This document shows positions 1 to 8,785 of a stretch of 64,000 nucleotides of DNA, piece by piece (the first letter of the stretch is position 1; each line of letters begins with the position of its first letter). Under the pieces are notes generated by a model. The model ran no database searches, was not told the origin of the DNA, and was given only the letters and a program-made list of their open reading frames with translations. The stretch covers positions 310,001 to 374,000 of the forward strand of contig CALSLL010000002.1 of NCBI GenBank assembly GCA_943787185.1, given 5' to 3'. This DNA comes from UBA10349 sp003485905. Its GTDB lineage: Bacteria > Pseudomonadota > Gammaproteobacteria > Arenicellales > Arenicellaceae. The position numbers were made by a program, and so were the translations under genes.

Positions 1-1
1 T

Positions 2-952
2 TATGTTTGGATAAGTGTTTTTGCCTTGCTCCACCTTTCGGTTTTTTGGAGCTTTATGGCTGATATCTACAACAAAAATCAGGCAAGTAGGCTTTTTGGG
101 CTTTTTGCTGGTGCGGCTAGTTTGGGAGCGATTTTTGGCCCATTAATGACCGCGACTTTGGGTGAACGCCTTGGGATTGGCGGGTTAATGCTGGTTTCGG
201 CGGTCATGCTGTTGATACCAATTCCGATTATTCTGATTTTGGACCGGCTCAAAGTTACCGAGCTTGGTAATGCCTCGCACAACTTAGATACCGAACAGGC
301 CAAAATAGGTGGTAATCCACTAAAGGGCTTTTCGGACTTTGTTAAGAATCCCTATCTACTGGGTATTGGAGGCTTTCTAGTTCTCTATACCGGTATTGGT
401 ACCTTTGTCTATTTCCAGCAAGTTGATCTGTTGAGGGCTATTGAAGACGAGGCCCGACGTGCGGCGATATATGGCTATCGAGACGTAGCCGTAAATACTC
501 TGACCTACCTGCTTGCCTTCTTTGTTACGGGTCGCTTAGTAACTAAGCTGGGAATGCCTTCGGCGCTGATGTTAGTGCCTGCGGTACTTATTGTTGGTAT
601 GGCTATTCTGGCCTTTACTCCTGTGTTGCTGGCTGCGGTGACGATGCATGTTGTATTACGTGCCGGCAACTACGGTTTGACTCGCCCGTCTCGTGAAATG
701 TTATTCACCGTAGTCGGTCGTGAAGAGAGATTTAAGGCCAAGCCTGTTATTGATATCGTTGTGTATCGAGGCGGCGATGTAATGATGGGTTGGTTCTATA
801 CGCTGTTGAGCACTGGCATTGGATTGGGATTGGCAGCGATTGCTGGTGTTGGTGCATTGGTCGCCGCGCTCTGGGCATTTGTTGGATTTAAATTGGGTAA
901 GACTTTCGAAGCTAAAGACGAAGCCGTTAAGCAACAAGAATCCGGAGAATAA
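2..952 (+). CDS. MFS-superfamily transporter, 5' end outside window
   Basis: The frame is open to the window edge, so the gene begins upstream. The first in-window candidate start, TTG at 26, lies inside a membrane helix and is not credible. About 316 residues remain, with roughly eight hydrophobic helices. The cytoplasmic-loop stretch FWSFMADIYNKNQASRLFG followed by a glycine-rich GAASLGAIFGP helix resembles bacterial MFS proteins annotated as ATP/ADP-translocase-like or NTP/NDP exchangers. That likeness is from memory of the family, and the substrate cannot be read. The C-terminus is charged (KDEAVKQQESGE) and cytosolic-looking. The next gene is convergent on the minus strand. Confidence 0.75.
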   Translation, partial: YVWISVFALLHLSVFWSFMADIYNKNQASRLFGLFAGAASLGAIFGPLMTATLGERLGIGGLMLVSAVMLLIPIPIILILDRLKVTELGNASHNLDTEQAKIGGNPLKGFSDFVKNPYLLGIGGFLVLYTGIGTFVYFQQVDLLRAIEDEARRAAIYGYRDVAVNTLTYLLAFFVTGRLVTKLGMPSALMLVPAVLIVGMAILAFTPVLLAAVTMHVVLRAGNYGLTRPSREMLFTVVGREERFKAKPVIDIVVYRGGDVMMGWFYTLLSTGIGLGLAAIAGVGALVAALWAFVGFKLGKTFEAKDEAVKQQESGE

Positions 953-1018
953 TTTAACTTATTGTTTGAGTTCTACGGGTTTACTTTCTAGATTAGCTCT
1001 CTAGGTTCAATCTCTATT

Positions 1019-2050
1019 TTAACCACCGGTCATATTCATAAATCGAACGATGTCAGTTTTGTTTGCGTCGAAATGATGCTTTTCGGGTTTGCGAGTTATC
1101 GCATCTCGAATGGCGACTCTTAAATCGGCCTCAGCATTCGTGTTGTTGCGTACGATTTCTCGCAAATCCATAGAGTGCTCGTTGCCGAGGCAGAGTAATA
1201 ATTTCCCTTCGGAAGTTAGTCGTACTCGATTGCAGCGGCTGCAAAAATTGTCGGTCATTGGTGAAATAAAACCAATCCGTCCGGTGTAACCACTGACTTT
1301 TTGATAACGAGATGGCCCTTTGTTAGAGAGCTGGTTCGACTTAGCGGCGGGTTCGTTCTCCGGTTCAAAATCAAACTTCTCTGCCAAACGTTGAGCCAGG
1401 CTCAAGCTGGCGACTTGGGTATCTTTGCGTTTATGTGAGCTGATTTCACCCAGAGGCATTTCTTCGATAAACGAAATATCAAAGCCTCGAACTAGAGCAA
1501 ACTCTGCTAGATCATTTACTTCGTCGTCATTTACACCCGCAAGCACGACTACGTTCAATTTAATGCGCTCGAAACCAGCCTTACCTGCCGCCTCTATACC
1601 ACGTAAAACGTCAGCTAATTGACCGTGACGAGAAATTTGCTTTACTCGTTCAGCTTGTAAGCTATCTAAACTAATGTTGAGTCGTTTAACACCAGCCTTT
1701 GCCAAATCGTTTGCATGCTGATCAAGTAAAACCCCGTTTGTGGTCATCACCAGTTCGTTAAGCCCATTTAGTGATGATAATTTTTTACAGAGCCCGACGA
1801 TGCCGTTACGAACCATCGGTTCGCCGCCAGTAAGTCGGATTTTATTAACTCCCAGTCCCACAAAAGCCTTAGCTACTATTTCAATTTCTTCGAGTGTGAG
1901 GAGTTGTTTGCGTGGCAAGAAAGTCATGTCTTCAGCCATGCAATATACACAACGTAGATTGCAACGATCCGTTACCGAAATACGCAGGTAATTAACCGTG
2001 CGACCAAACGGATCGATTAAAGCTGGTTGTGCGGTAAGTTTGTGGTTCAT
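1019..2050 (-). CDS. moaA: GTP 3',8-cyclase MoaA
   Basis: Radical SAM enzyme that with MoaC turns GTP into cyclic pyranopterin monophosphate, the first step of molybdenum cofactor synthesis. The N-terminal CxxxCxxC is at C30, C34 and C37 (CNLRCVYC). The second cluster is C270, C273 and C287 (FCSRCNR...LLCLG). The protein ends in the Gly-Gly tail typical of MoaA, and 343 residues is a usual length. It is the last gene of the minus-strand run moaD-moaE-moaB-moeA-moaA and lies 46 bases after moeA. The partner gene moaC is not in the window. Confidence 0.97.
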   Translation of the reverse strand: MNHKLTAQPALIDPFGRTVNYLRISVTDRCNLRCVYCMAEDMTFLPRKQLLTLEEIEIVAKAFVGLGVNKIRLTGGEPMVRNGIVGLCKKLSSLNGLNELVMTTNGVLLDQHANDLAKAGVKRLNISLDSLQAERVKQISRHGQLADVLRGIEAAGKAGFERIKLNVVVLAGVNDDEVNDLAEFALVRGFDISFIEEMPLGEISSHKRKDTQVASLSLAQRLAEKFDFEPENEPAAKSNQLSNKGPSRYQKVSGYTGRIGFISPMTDNFCSRCNRVRLTSEGKLLLCLGNEHSMDLREIVRNNTNAEADLRVAIRDAITRKPEKHHFDANKTDIVRFMNMTGG

Positions 2051-2096
2051 TGTTTTAATTATATTGATTTTGCGAGGCGGAGCTATGTATATCGAA

Positions 2097-3281
2097 TTAA
2101 TTAAGTAATGCGGGAAATGATAGAAACTCTAGTGGTTGGCCTTTTTTAATAGATTTGCCAGGCGATTGCACCGCCAGCCCATCTGCCCAGCCAGCGGATG
2201 ATAATCGCGCGCTGGATTGATTATCAAATAATTTGAGTTGATTGTCGTGTACCTTTACACGTAAATATTCTTGTCGGGTGCCCGCCTTACGATCAAAATC
2301 GGCCGCAATATGTATATTTTGCTCTACGCTCGCTGACCTTCCTTGTGCGGTTTTTAAGTATGGTAGTGCCAATATAAGAAATGTAACCAGGCTGGAAACC
2401 GGATTTCCTGGTAGACCGAATACAGGTATGTTGTTGGCATGTCCAAAGGCAAGGGGTTTTCCAGGTTTTATTGCCAATTTCCAAACGTTGAGTTCACCAA
2501 GTTCATCAATGGCATTTTTTACATGATCTTCTTCACCAACCGACACACCGCCAGTGGTTAATAATACATCGCATGTGTCGCAGGCCTGAGAGATTGCAGC
2601 AACCGTTTCGTTATGACTATCACTTACAATGCCTAGATCAATAAATTCCATGCCAATACTCTCGACCAAGCCTTGCAACATGAATCGCGACGAATTGTAT
2701 ATTTTGCCGAGACCCAGTGGCATACCAGGTTCTAATAATTCGTCCCCAGTAGACATAACACCAACTCGAAGCTTTTTGAATACAGGGATTTCAGCAAGTC
2801 CGTGGGTAGCGCATATGCCCACCAAAAAAGGGTTCAGTCTGGTTCCAGCGGTGAGAATGAGGTCGCCTTTGTTTACTTCTGAGCCTTGCAGACGAATATT
2901 TTGTCCGAGGGTGAATTCGCCCTCTAACCGTATTGATTCTTTGGTAGCTTCTACATTTTCTTGAATAATGACGCAATCGGCCCCACGCGGAATAGCTGCT
3001 CCGGTAAATATTCGCGCAGCCGAGTTCGGGATGTGTTCGCTCGGGGCTTGCCCCGCCGGTACCCGCTGTTTAAGCGGCATGGATTTAGAGGTGGGAATTT
3101 CGTCAAACTTAACCGCGTAGCCATCCATAGCACTTTGGTCGAAAGGCGGCATGGACATCTGCGCAGTGATGTCTTTCGCGAGTACGCGGCCGTTGGCTAC
3201 TTTTAGAGGTACTACTTCAGTCTCAACTATGCGTTTTGCATTGGAGAGGATCTGATTTAGCGCTCTATCGACACTTAGCAT
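2097..3281 (-). CDS. moeA: Molybdopterin molybdenumtransferase MoeA
   Basis: Inserts molybdate into adenylylated molybdopterin. Visible hallmarks are FDQSAMDGYAV near the N-terminus, the beta-barrel domain that follows, TTGGVSVGEEDHVK in the MoCF-binding domain, and GLPGNPVSS; 394 residues is normal. The ATG follows the moaB stop with no base between (TAAATG in coding sense), which implies translational coupling. It lies between moaB and moaA in the cofactor operon. Confidence 0.96.
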   Translation of the reverse strand: MLSVDRALNQILSNAKRIVETEVVPLKVANGRVLAKDITAQMSMPPFDQSAMDGYAVKFDEIPTSKSMPLKQRVPAGQAPSEHIPNSAARIFTGAAIPRGADCVIIQENVEATKESIRLEGEFTLGQNIRLQGSEVNKGDLILTAGTRLNPFLVGICATHGLAEIPVFKKLRVGVMSTGDELLEPGMPLGLGKIYNSSRFMLQGLVESIGMEFIDLGIVSDSHNETVAAISQACDTCDVLLTTGGVSVGEEDHVKNAIDELGELNVWKLAIKPGKPLAFGHANNIPVFGLPGNPVSSLVTFLILALPYLKTAQGRSASVEQNIHIAADFDRKAGTRQEYLRVKVHDNQLKLFDNQSSARLSSAGWADGLAVQSPGKSIKKGQPLEFLSFPALLN

Positions 3282-3806
3282 TTACGGTTTTTTACTAGCT
3301 AAAGTGTGTGATGTGAAATTACACGGCTTGTGCCGGCTATCCAGTTGTTCCAGTAAAATACCTTCCCAAGCGGTTTTGCATGCACCAGTTGATCCTGGAA
3401 TACAAAACACCAGCGTGTGATTGGCAATCCCGCCAATAGCTCTGGATTGAACCGTTGATGTACCAATCTCAGCATAGGAAACTTGCCGAAACAATTCACC
3501 GAACCCATCGATATCTACATCAAATAGTGGCTGTAAAGCTTCCGGCGTGCTATCCCGACCGCTAAATCCAGTACCACCAGTAGTAATCACGCAATGAATC
3601 GCAGGGTCAGCAACCCAGGCGCTCAATTGTGCCCTAAGTAGGTAAATATCATCCAATACGATATTTCGATCTGCAAGCACATGTCCTGCTCTAAGAAGGG
3701 CATTTTCCAGATAATTGCCCGATGTATCGTTATCCCGGGTACGGGTGTCGGATACGGTTAGTACTGCGATATTTAATGGAGTTGTAGAGGTGGTATTAGA
3801 TGACAT
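3282..3806 (-). CDS. moaB: Molybdenum cofactor biosynthesis protein MoaB (MoCF domain)
   Basis: Single MoCF-binding domain of the MoaB/Mog family, which binds or adenylylates molybdopterin before metal insertion by MoeA. The signature TTGGTGFSGRDSTPEAL sits mid-protein, preceded by AVLTVSDTRTRDNDTSG near the N-terminus. At 174 residues it fits MoaB better than a fused Mog. The stop abuts the moeA start directly and the start lies 7 bases after the moaE stop, so it is internal to the operon. Mog is the main alternative name. Confidence 0.93.
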   Translation of the reverse strand: MSSNTTSTTPLNIAVLTVSDTRTRDNDTSGNYLENALLRAGHVLADRNIVLDDIYLLRAQLSAWVADPAIHCVITTGGTGFSGRDSTPEALQPLFDVDIDGFGELFRQVSYAEIGTSTVQSRAIGGIANHTLVFCIPGSTGACKTAWEGILLEQLDSRHKPCNFTSHTLASKKP

Positions 3807-3813
3807 ATTTAGT

Positions 3814-4281
3814 TTACGAGGATGTTGTCGATTTAGGGTTTTCTATCCAGCGCGCGGCTCGCTTGATATCCGATGGTTTTGAGTCTAACCATTGCTCGTC
3901 AGTACTGGTGACCTCCTTTTTCCATAAGGTTGCCCTGGTTTTTAGCTGGTCCATGAGGTACTCGCATGCAGCGTATGCATCGCTGCGATGTGTCGAACTT
4001 ACTCCAACAAATACAATTTGATCGGTAGCCTGTAATTCACCAACACGGTGAATTACACTAGGATCATCAATATCCCAGCGCTGCTTCGCGGCATCGATGA
4101 TCTCTTGTATGACGCTCTCGGTCATTCCCGGGTAGTGCTCAAGCAGCATGTGCTTTAGCCCCTGCTCGGTATCTCGTACCAAGCCGACGAAAGTCACAAT
4201 GGCCCCTGTATTACTGGCATTCTTAACCAGCGCTGCGTACTCAGTAGCGACATCAAAATCTTCTTTTTGAATGCTGAGCAC
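3814..4281 (-). CDS. moaE: Molybdopterin synthase catalytic subunit MoaE
   Basis: Large subunit of molybdopterin synthase, which moves sulfur from the MoaD thiocarboxylate onto cyclic pyranopterin monophosphate. Family marks seen are GAIVTFVGLVRD, a central HRVGEL, SSTHRSDAYAACEYLMD, and WKKE near the active-site lysines. At 155 residues it has the usual length. It starts 2 bases after moaD, so synthesis of the two subunits is likely coupled. Confidence 0.95.
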   Translation of the reverse strand: MLSIQKEDFDVATEYAALVKNASNTGAIVTFVGLVRDTEQGLKHMLLEHYPGMTESVIQEIIDAAKQRWDIDDPSVIHRVGELQATDQIVFVGVSSTHRSDAYAACEYLMDQLKTRATLWKKEVTSTDEQWLDSKPSDIKRAARWIENPKSTTSS

Positions 4282-4283
4282 GC

Positions 4284-4526
4284 CTAGCCTCCGGACACCG
4301 GTGGGAAAAAGGCAAGTTCATCCCCATCGTTTATCGTCAGGTTCTCATTTGCCAGTGTTTGATTTACCGCAATCCGTATCGTTGGGTCGTCAAGTGCCGG
4401 GTGGCTGGAAATAAGCTGCTGGCGCACGGTTTCTAGTAGAGCGTCGCCTCCTGTAAGGTCCAGTTCAGCTTGTCGCACACCAACGGTTTCAGCGAGTCGG
4501 CCAAAATATAGAATTTTAATAGTCAT
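4284..4526 (-). CDS. moaD: Molybdopterin synthase sulfur carrier subunit MoaD
   Basis: Ubiquitin-fold sulfur carrier of 80 residues ending in FFPPVSGG; the terminal Gly-Gly is where the thiocarboxylate forms. N-terminal MTIKILYFGRLAETVG is typical of MoaD. It is the first gene of the minus-strand molybdopterin operon. The 140 bases between it and the thioesterase gene upstream are where a promoter would be expected, although I do not see a clear consensus one. MoaE follows directly. Confidence 0.93.
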   Translation of the reverse strand: MTIKILYFGRLAETVGVRQAELDLTGGDALLETVRQQLISSHPALDDPTIRIAVNQTLANENLTINDGDELAFFPPVSGG

Positions 4527-4666
4527 TTTATGATCATAGCTAAATATGCGGTATATGATTTTCTAACCGCGAGTCTTGTAATGCTTGGTTTCTTCTAGCT
4601 CTACCAACTAAAACCGAAGAAATACTTAGTTCCGTGGCCTTATCTGTCGCGATACCTTTTGTCCTG

Positions 4667-5101
4667 CTATAAATAGGGCGATTCCAGATTAACGATTTTT
4701 TCCGCGACATCATCTGGCATATTGGTTTTTGCACCACTATTGCTGTCCACTATTACCATGTTAGAGCTGCCGGTCGTTGTTATCAACTTACTATTATGAC
4801 TAATTATGTCGTATTTGAATGTCAGCCGGTCCGATTCAATCGAACCTGCTGAAAGGCCCACTGATATTGTGTCCGGGTATTTTAACGGGGCTTTGTATCG
4901 ACAGGACTGATCTTTAACTACAATCGCCAGACTATCGCTCTTAAATCGTTGCAGTAGGCCCAATTTTTCTAGGTAGGCGATTCGAGCATTTTCAAAATAG
5001 CGAAAATAATGAGTGCTATTAATGTGATTGAACGCGTCCATATCCCCCCATTGAAGGGTTTCTGTCCACGCTACGGGATAATTTGCCAATAAATCCTGCA
5101 T
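4667..5101 (-). CDS. Acyl-CoA thioesterase, 4HBT/YbgC-like hotdog fold
   Basis: A 144-residue single-domain hotdog protein. The stretch WGDMDAFNHIN followed by YFRYFENARIAYLEKLG is the active-site strand-helix of the 4-hydroxybenzoyl-CoA thioesterase family; the first Asp of GDMD is the expected catalytic residue. Family members hydrolyse acyl-CoA thioesters in the cytosol, and the acyl preference cannot be inferred. It stands alone upstream of the molybdopterin operon on the same strand, about 140 bases away, and is divergent from pxpA. Confidence 0.88.
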   Translation of the reverse strand: MQDLLANYPVAWTETLQWGDMDAFNHINSTHYFRYFENARIAYLEKLGLLQRFKSDSLAIVVKDQSCRYKAPLKYPDTISVGLSAGSIESDRLTFKYDIISHNSKLITTTGSSNMVIVDSNSGAKTNMPDDVAEKIVNLESPYL

Positions 5102-5352
5102 TTGAGAAAGTCTTTAATTGATGGTTAGACTGGCAGGGGAGTTTAAAGCAAAGTCGATTTTTCATCATCTCTGCAATTCGGGAGATTGATTTTGCGCGCA
5201 GGTGTCTTTTCGATAACACAGAGACTCAAAGTACAGAGGCATAGTACAGTGGTTAATTCGACTGAGCTGTAGTACGAGATGGATGTATACTTTTCTAAAG
5301 GCAAACGATTTGAAATTAGTCGGTTTTAAACTCTTTAATATCAGCTTGAGAC

Positions 5353-6093
5353 ATGAATATAAATTGTGATCTTGGCGAAAATGTCGATGGGCTAGGGGTT
5401 GAGCTTGATGCACAGCTCATGCCGTTTATTGATCAAGCTAATATCGCTTGTGGATTCCATGCTGGCAATGCCTGGCTCGCGAGTAAGGTACTGGATTTGG
5501 CTGCCAAGCACAGCGTAATAATTGGCGCACATCCTTCCTATCCAGATCGCAAAAATTTTGGCCGTAAGTCGATGCGATTGCGCTCGAAGGAACTGATTGC
5601 TCATTTGCACTATCAAATTGGTGGGCTGGATGCTTTGGCCAAGGGCAAAGGTTTGGAGCTCAGTTACGTAAAACCGCATGGTGCTTTGTATAACGATATG
5701 ATTGTCGATGCAGACCTCCGCAATACAGTCATGCGAGCAATCGCTTCATATTCAAACGAATTGGCACTAATGATTCTAAGCACGTCAGCCTACGAGGAAC
5801 ACCAGGCTGAGGCTGATAAAGTGGGGATAAAGCTACTGGCAGAAGCTTTCGCAGATAGATGTTATGACGATGAGGGCTATTTGCTCAGTCGTGATCATGC
5901 TGATGCTGTGCACGATGAACCCGCTATGTTGGCTCAGGTTCGCCAGCTTGTAGAAAAAAGGTCGGTGTCGACGCGAAGTGGTAAGGAGCTATTCTTGGTG
6001 GTGGATTCGGTTTGCTTGCATGGCGATAATCCGGCGGCTATAAATGCTATTGCTCGCATAAGCGAAATCGTACATAAGCGGCTGGAAGCCTAG
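5353..6093 (+). CDS. pxpA: 5-oxoprolinase subunit A (LamB/YcsF family)
   Basis: Part of the ATP-dependent three-subunit 5-oxoprolinase that opens pyroglutamate to L-glutamate. Family signatures are INCDLGE at the N-terminus, ANIACGFHAGN, IGAHPSYPDR.NFGR, VKPHGALYND, and VCLHGDNP near the C-terminus. At 246 residues the length is typical. It is first in the order pxpA-pxpB-pxpC, with 10 bases before pxpB, and function is strongly supported by this context. Confidence 0.95.
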   Translation: MNINCDLGENVDGLGVELDAQLMPFIDQANIACGFHAGNAWLASKVLDLAAKHSVIIGAHPSYPDRKNFGRKSMRLRSKELIAHLHYQIGGLDALAKGKGLELSYVKPHGALYNDMIVDADLRNTVMRAIASYSNELALMILSTSAYEEHQAEADKVGIKLLAEAFADRCYDDEGYLLSRDHADAVHDEPAMLAQVRQLVEKRSVSTRSGKELFLVVDSVCLHGDNPAAINAIARISEIVHKRLEA

Positions 6094-6103
6094 AGCTAAT
6101 AAC

Positions 6104-6778
6104 ATGCGGATAGAAGATGCCGGTGAAAATTCTGTCATCGCTTGGTTTGCTGATCACGCTTCGATAGAAGTAAATGAAGGTGTAGTCGCAACTTGCAATA
6201 GCCTCGAGCAAAGTATGGGGGATGCACTTGTCGATTTGGTTCCCTCGTACGCTTCCCTACTTGTAATTTTTGACCCATTTAAAACGCACCATGAAGAAGT
6301 GCGCCAACGTTTGTTAGATGCCTTTGAATCTAGCAATACTTCAAAAACTATAGCCAAATTGATTGAACTGCCGGTTCTGTATGGAGAAGCTTTCGGCCCA
6401 GATATAACACGAATTGCCGAAAACGCGGGGATTACGGAGGCTCAGGTGGCGGAGCTTCATCAGTCAGTAGAGTACCGTGTCTATGCGATCGGTTTTGCTC
6501 CCGGATTCGCCTATCTCGGAGAGGTGGATACTAAGTTGGCCACGCCAAGGCTAGAAACTCCCCGACAAATTGTGCCAAAGGGAGCGGTGGCTATTGCTGA
6601 TCGACAAACGGCTGTATACCCCTCGCAGTCACCCGGCGGCTGGAATTTAATTGGCCTATGCCCAACTCGATTGATTGATCCGACGGCGAAATCACCCATG
6701 TCCATAACGGTCGGTGATCGTATTCGGTTTGTAGAGATAGATGAGTCGCAGTATCTTAGCTTGGGGGGTGAGCTTTAA
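6104..6778 (+). CDS. pxpB: 5-oxoprolinase subunit B (KipI-like)
   Basis: The 224-residue KipI/PxpB subunit. It carries YAIGFAPGFAYLGEVD, then TPRLETPRQIVPKGAVAIA and SPGGWNLIGLCP, all characteristic of the allophanate-hydrolase C1-like domain. With PxpC it forms the ATP-using part of 5-oxoprolinase. The TAA stop overlaps the pxpC start by one base (TAATG), pointing to coupled translation and a 1:1 complex. Confidence 0.95.
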   Translation: MRIEDAGENSVIAWFADHASIEVNEGVVATCNSLEQSMGDALVDLVPSYASLLVIFDPFKTHHEEVRQRLLDAFESSNTSKTIAKLIELPVLYGEAFGPDITRIAENAGITEAQVAELHQSVEYRVYAIGFAPGFAYLGEVDTKLATPRLETPRQIVPKGAVAIADRQTAVYPSQSPGGWNLIGLCPTRLIDPTAKSPMSITVGDRIRFVEIDESQYLSLGGEL

Positions 6779-7752
6779 TGGCAAAGGTGACCCCAGGGTT
6801 TAAGGTGATTCAGGCGGGGCCACAGAGTGTACTGCAGGATAGTGGTCGATTTGGGTATCAGAAGCTTGGGTTTGCAAATGGCGGCCCACTCGATGCCGAG
6901 TCTTACTACTGGGCGCAACGCTTATGCGGTAACAATGCGGAAGCAACTGCAATTGAGATTCTTCTTGGTGGAGTAGTCTTGGAAGCATTGGCAGATACGG
7001 TGCTCGCTATTACCGGCGCTGGAATGTCGATGACCATCAATGGCGAACGAAAGGATTTATGGCAAGCGCATCGTATTAACACTGGCGATAAATTGGAAAT
7101 AGGCTTTACCAGTATCGGTTTACGCTCGTATTTAGCGGTTTCGGGTGGATTTGATGTACCCGAGGTTCTCGGCAGCAGTTCGACCGTAGTGCGAGAAGAA
7201 ATTGGAGGTCTCGACGGTAAAGCGCTACAAGCTGGTCAAATATTGAATATAAACACCCAGGTCAGCGACGAAATATTGATGCTTGCTGAAAATGACCGGC
7301 CCAAAATTAAGGAAAGTGCTTCAGCAGCCGCTGCAGAAATTGAGTTACGCGTGATACCCGGATATCAATTCGAAAAATTTCCACACGAAAAACGTCAGCT
7401 GTTTTTTAGTGCTACGTTTAAAGTTAGTAATCGTTGTGATCGAATGGGTTATTGTTTAAACGGTCCTGATGTCTCGTCTGGGATTTCAAATTTACTATCT
7501 GAAGGTATATGCCATGGGGCTGTTCAGGTTCCGCCTGATGGGCAGCCAATAGTATTGCTAAATGATCGGCAGACAATTGGCGGTTATCCTAAATTAGGTT
7601 CGGTTATATCTTGTGATACTGCGACGCTGGCGCAATGTGGCCCTGGAACACGAGTGCGGTTTAGTGAAATCTCGGTGCGGCAAGCGCATGCTGAAGTCTT
7701 GCTAGCAAACGAGCGACGAGAGCGCACCCAGTTAATTAATTTGGATTTGTAA
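6778..7752 (+). CDS. pxpC: 5-oxoprolinase subunit C (KipA-like)
   Basis: Biotin-dependent carboxyltransferase-like domain (KipA/PxpC, allophanate hydrolase subunit 2 fold), 324 residues. Seen: SVLQDSGRFGYQKLGFANGGPLD at the N-terminus in two halves, SDYRM-equivalent NRCDRMGYCLNGP mid-protein, and LNDRQTIGGYPKLG toward the C-terminus. It completes the pxpABC operon. The start shares one base with the pxpB stop. Confidence 0.95.
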   Translation: MAKVTPGFKVIQAGPQSVLQDSGRFGYQKLGFANGGPLDAESYYWAQRLCGNNAEATAIEILLGGVVLEALADTVLAITGAGMSMTINGERKDLWQAHRINTGDKLEIGFTSIGLRSYLAVSGGFDVPEVLGSSSTVVREEIGGLDGKALQAGQILNINTQVSDEILMLAENDRPKIKESASAAAAEIELRVIPGYQFEKFPHEKRQLFFSATFKVSNRCDRMGYCLNGPDVSSGISNLLSEGICHGAVQVPPDGQPIVLLNDRQTIGGYPKLGSVISCDTATLAQCGPGTRVRFSEISVRQAHAEVLLANERRERTQLINLDL

Positions 7753-7852
7753 AACGGCACTGTGCAAGCCCTACGCATGCTGTATTATTCATTGTTGTCA
7801 CTCGTGTCGGTTGAAAACAACGTTACACTTGTCTGCGCGTGTAAGCTAAAAA

Positions 7853-8710
7853 ATGTCAATTGTATATTTAAATGGTGAATATCTTCCGCTTGAACAAGCG
7901 CGTATATCCCCGCTTGATCGAGGATTTTTATTTGGTGATGGTATTTATGAATACATCCCGTCATATGACGGAAAGTTGGTTGGGTTTCGGTTGCATATCG
8001 AACGTTTGCAACGTGGGTTAGCTGAATTAAAAATAGAGTTAATTCGCAGTGTGGAACAATGGCGCGAAGTGTTTGAGGAGGTGATCTCGCGGAATGGAGG
8101 AGGCCATCAGTCTTTGTATCTGCATATAAGTCGTGGGGCTGATACTAAGCGAGAACATGTTTATCCTAAAGGCATCGAGCCAACAGTGTTTATTTTGGCG
8201 GCAGAGATTGATGCGCCGCAGGTGGCAGACCCAGCTCTAGCGACGACCTATAAAGTCAGCTCCAAACAAGATCTACGATGGGGGCGATGCCACATAAAAT
8301 CCACTGCATTGCTAGGTAATGTTATGCACAAACAGTCTAGTGTTGAAGATGGCTGTGACGAAGCACTGTTGTATAACGAGCTAGAAGAAATTACTGAAGG
8401 AGCTTCAAGTAATGTGGTGGTGGTTAAAGATGGGAAGTTAGCGACTCCGGTATTGGACCATCAAGTGTTGCCCGGTATCACCCGTAGTATTTTGCTCGAT
8501 ATTCTCGCTAAATATAGTCAAAGAGGTATTGAGGAAAGAATTATCACCTTAGAGGAGGCGCGGATCGCAGATGAAGTATGGATGACCTCATCCTCCAAAG
8601 ATATTGTTCCGGTAACAGAAATAGACGGTGAGCTAGTGGGGGACGGAAAACCAGGGCCGGTATGGCAAGAGATAATGCAGTTGTTCGCAAAACATCGTTT
8701 TGACTATTAG
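7853..8710 (+). CDS. dat: D-amino-acid transaminase (PLP fold class IV)
   Basis: Fold-type IV aminotransferase, 285 residues. The N-terminal YLNGEYLPLEQARISPLDRGF and FGDGIYEY are typical of D-alanine aminotransferase, and the Schiff-base lysine is K149 in CHIKSTALLGN. EEITEGASSNV and LPGITR follow. The likely reaction is D-alanine plus 2-oxoglutarate to pyruvate plus D-glutamate. A branched-chain or aminodeoxychorismate-lyase role is less likely given the RDIKSLNLL-like context. It sits 75 bases before alr, so it plausibly links D-Ala and D-Glu supply for peptidoglycan. Confidence 0.88.
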   Translation: MSIVYLNGEYLPLEQARISPLDRGFLFGDGIYEYIPSYDGKLVGFRLHIERLQRGLAELKIELIRSVEQWREVFEEVISRNGGGHQSLYLHISRGADTKREHVYPKGIEPTVFILAAEIDAPQVADPALATTYKVSSKQDLRWGRCHIKSTALLGNVMHKQSSVEDGCDEALLYNELEEITEGASSNVVVVKDGKLATPVLDHQVLPGITRSILLDILAKYSQRGIEERIITLEEARIADEVWMTSSSKDIVPVTEIDGELVGDGKPGPVWQEIMQLFAKHRFDY

Positions 8711-8785
8711 TTTTGACCATTAATAGTCCAGTGAGTCGCCGCTCAGCTTGCATTAGTTTACTTCTACTCTCCTTATAACCGCCAC

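Noticed and set aside
4540..4737. 65-residue minus-strand frame between moaD and the thioesterase
   Set aside because: It overlaps the thioesterase 3' end in another frame and has no RBS or family.
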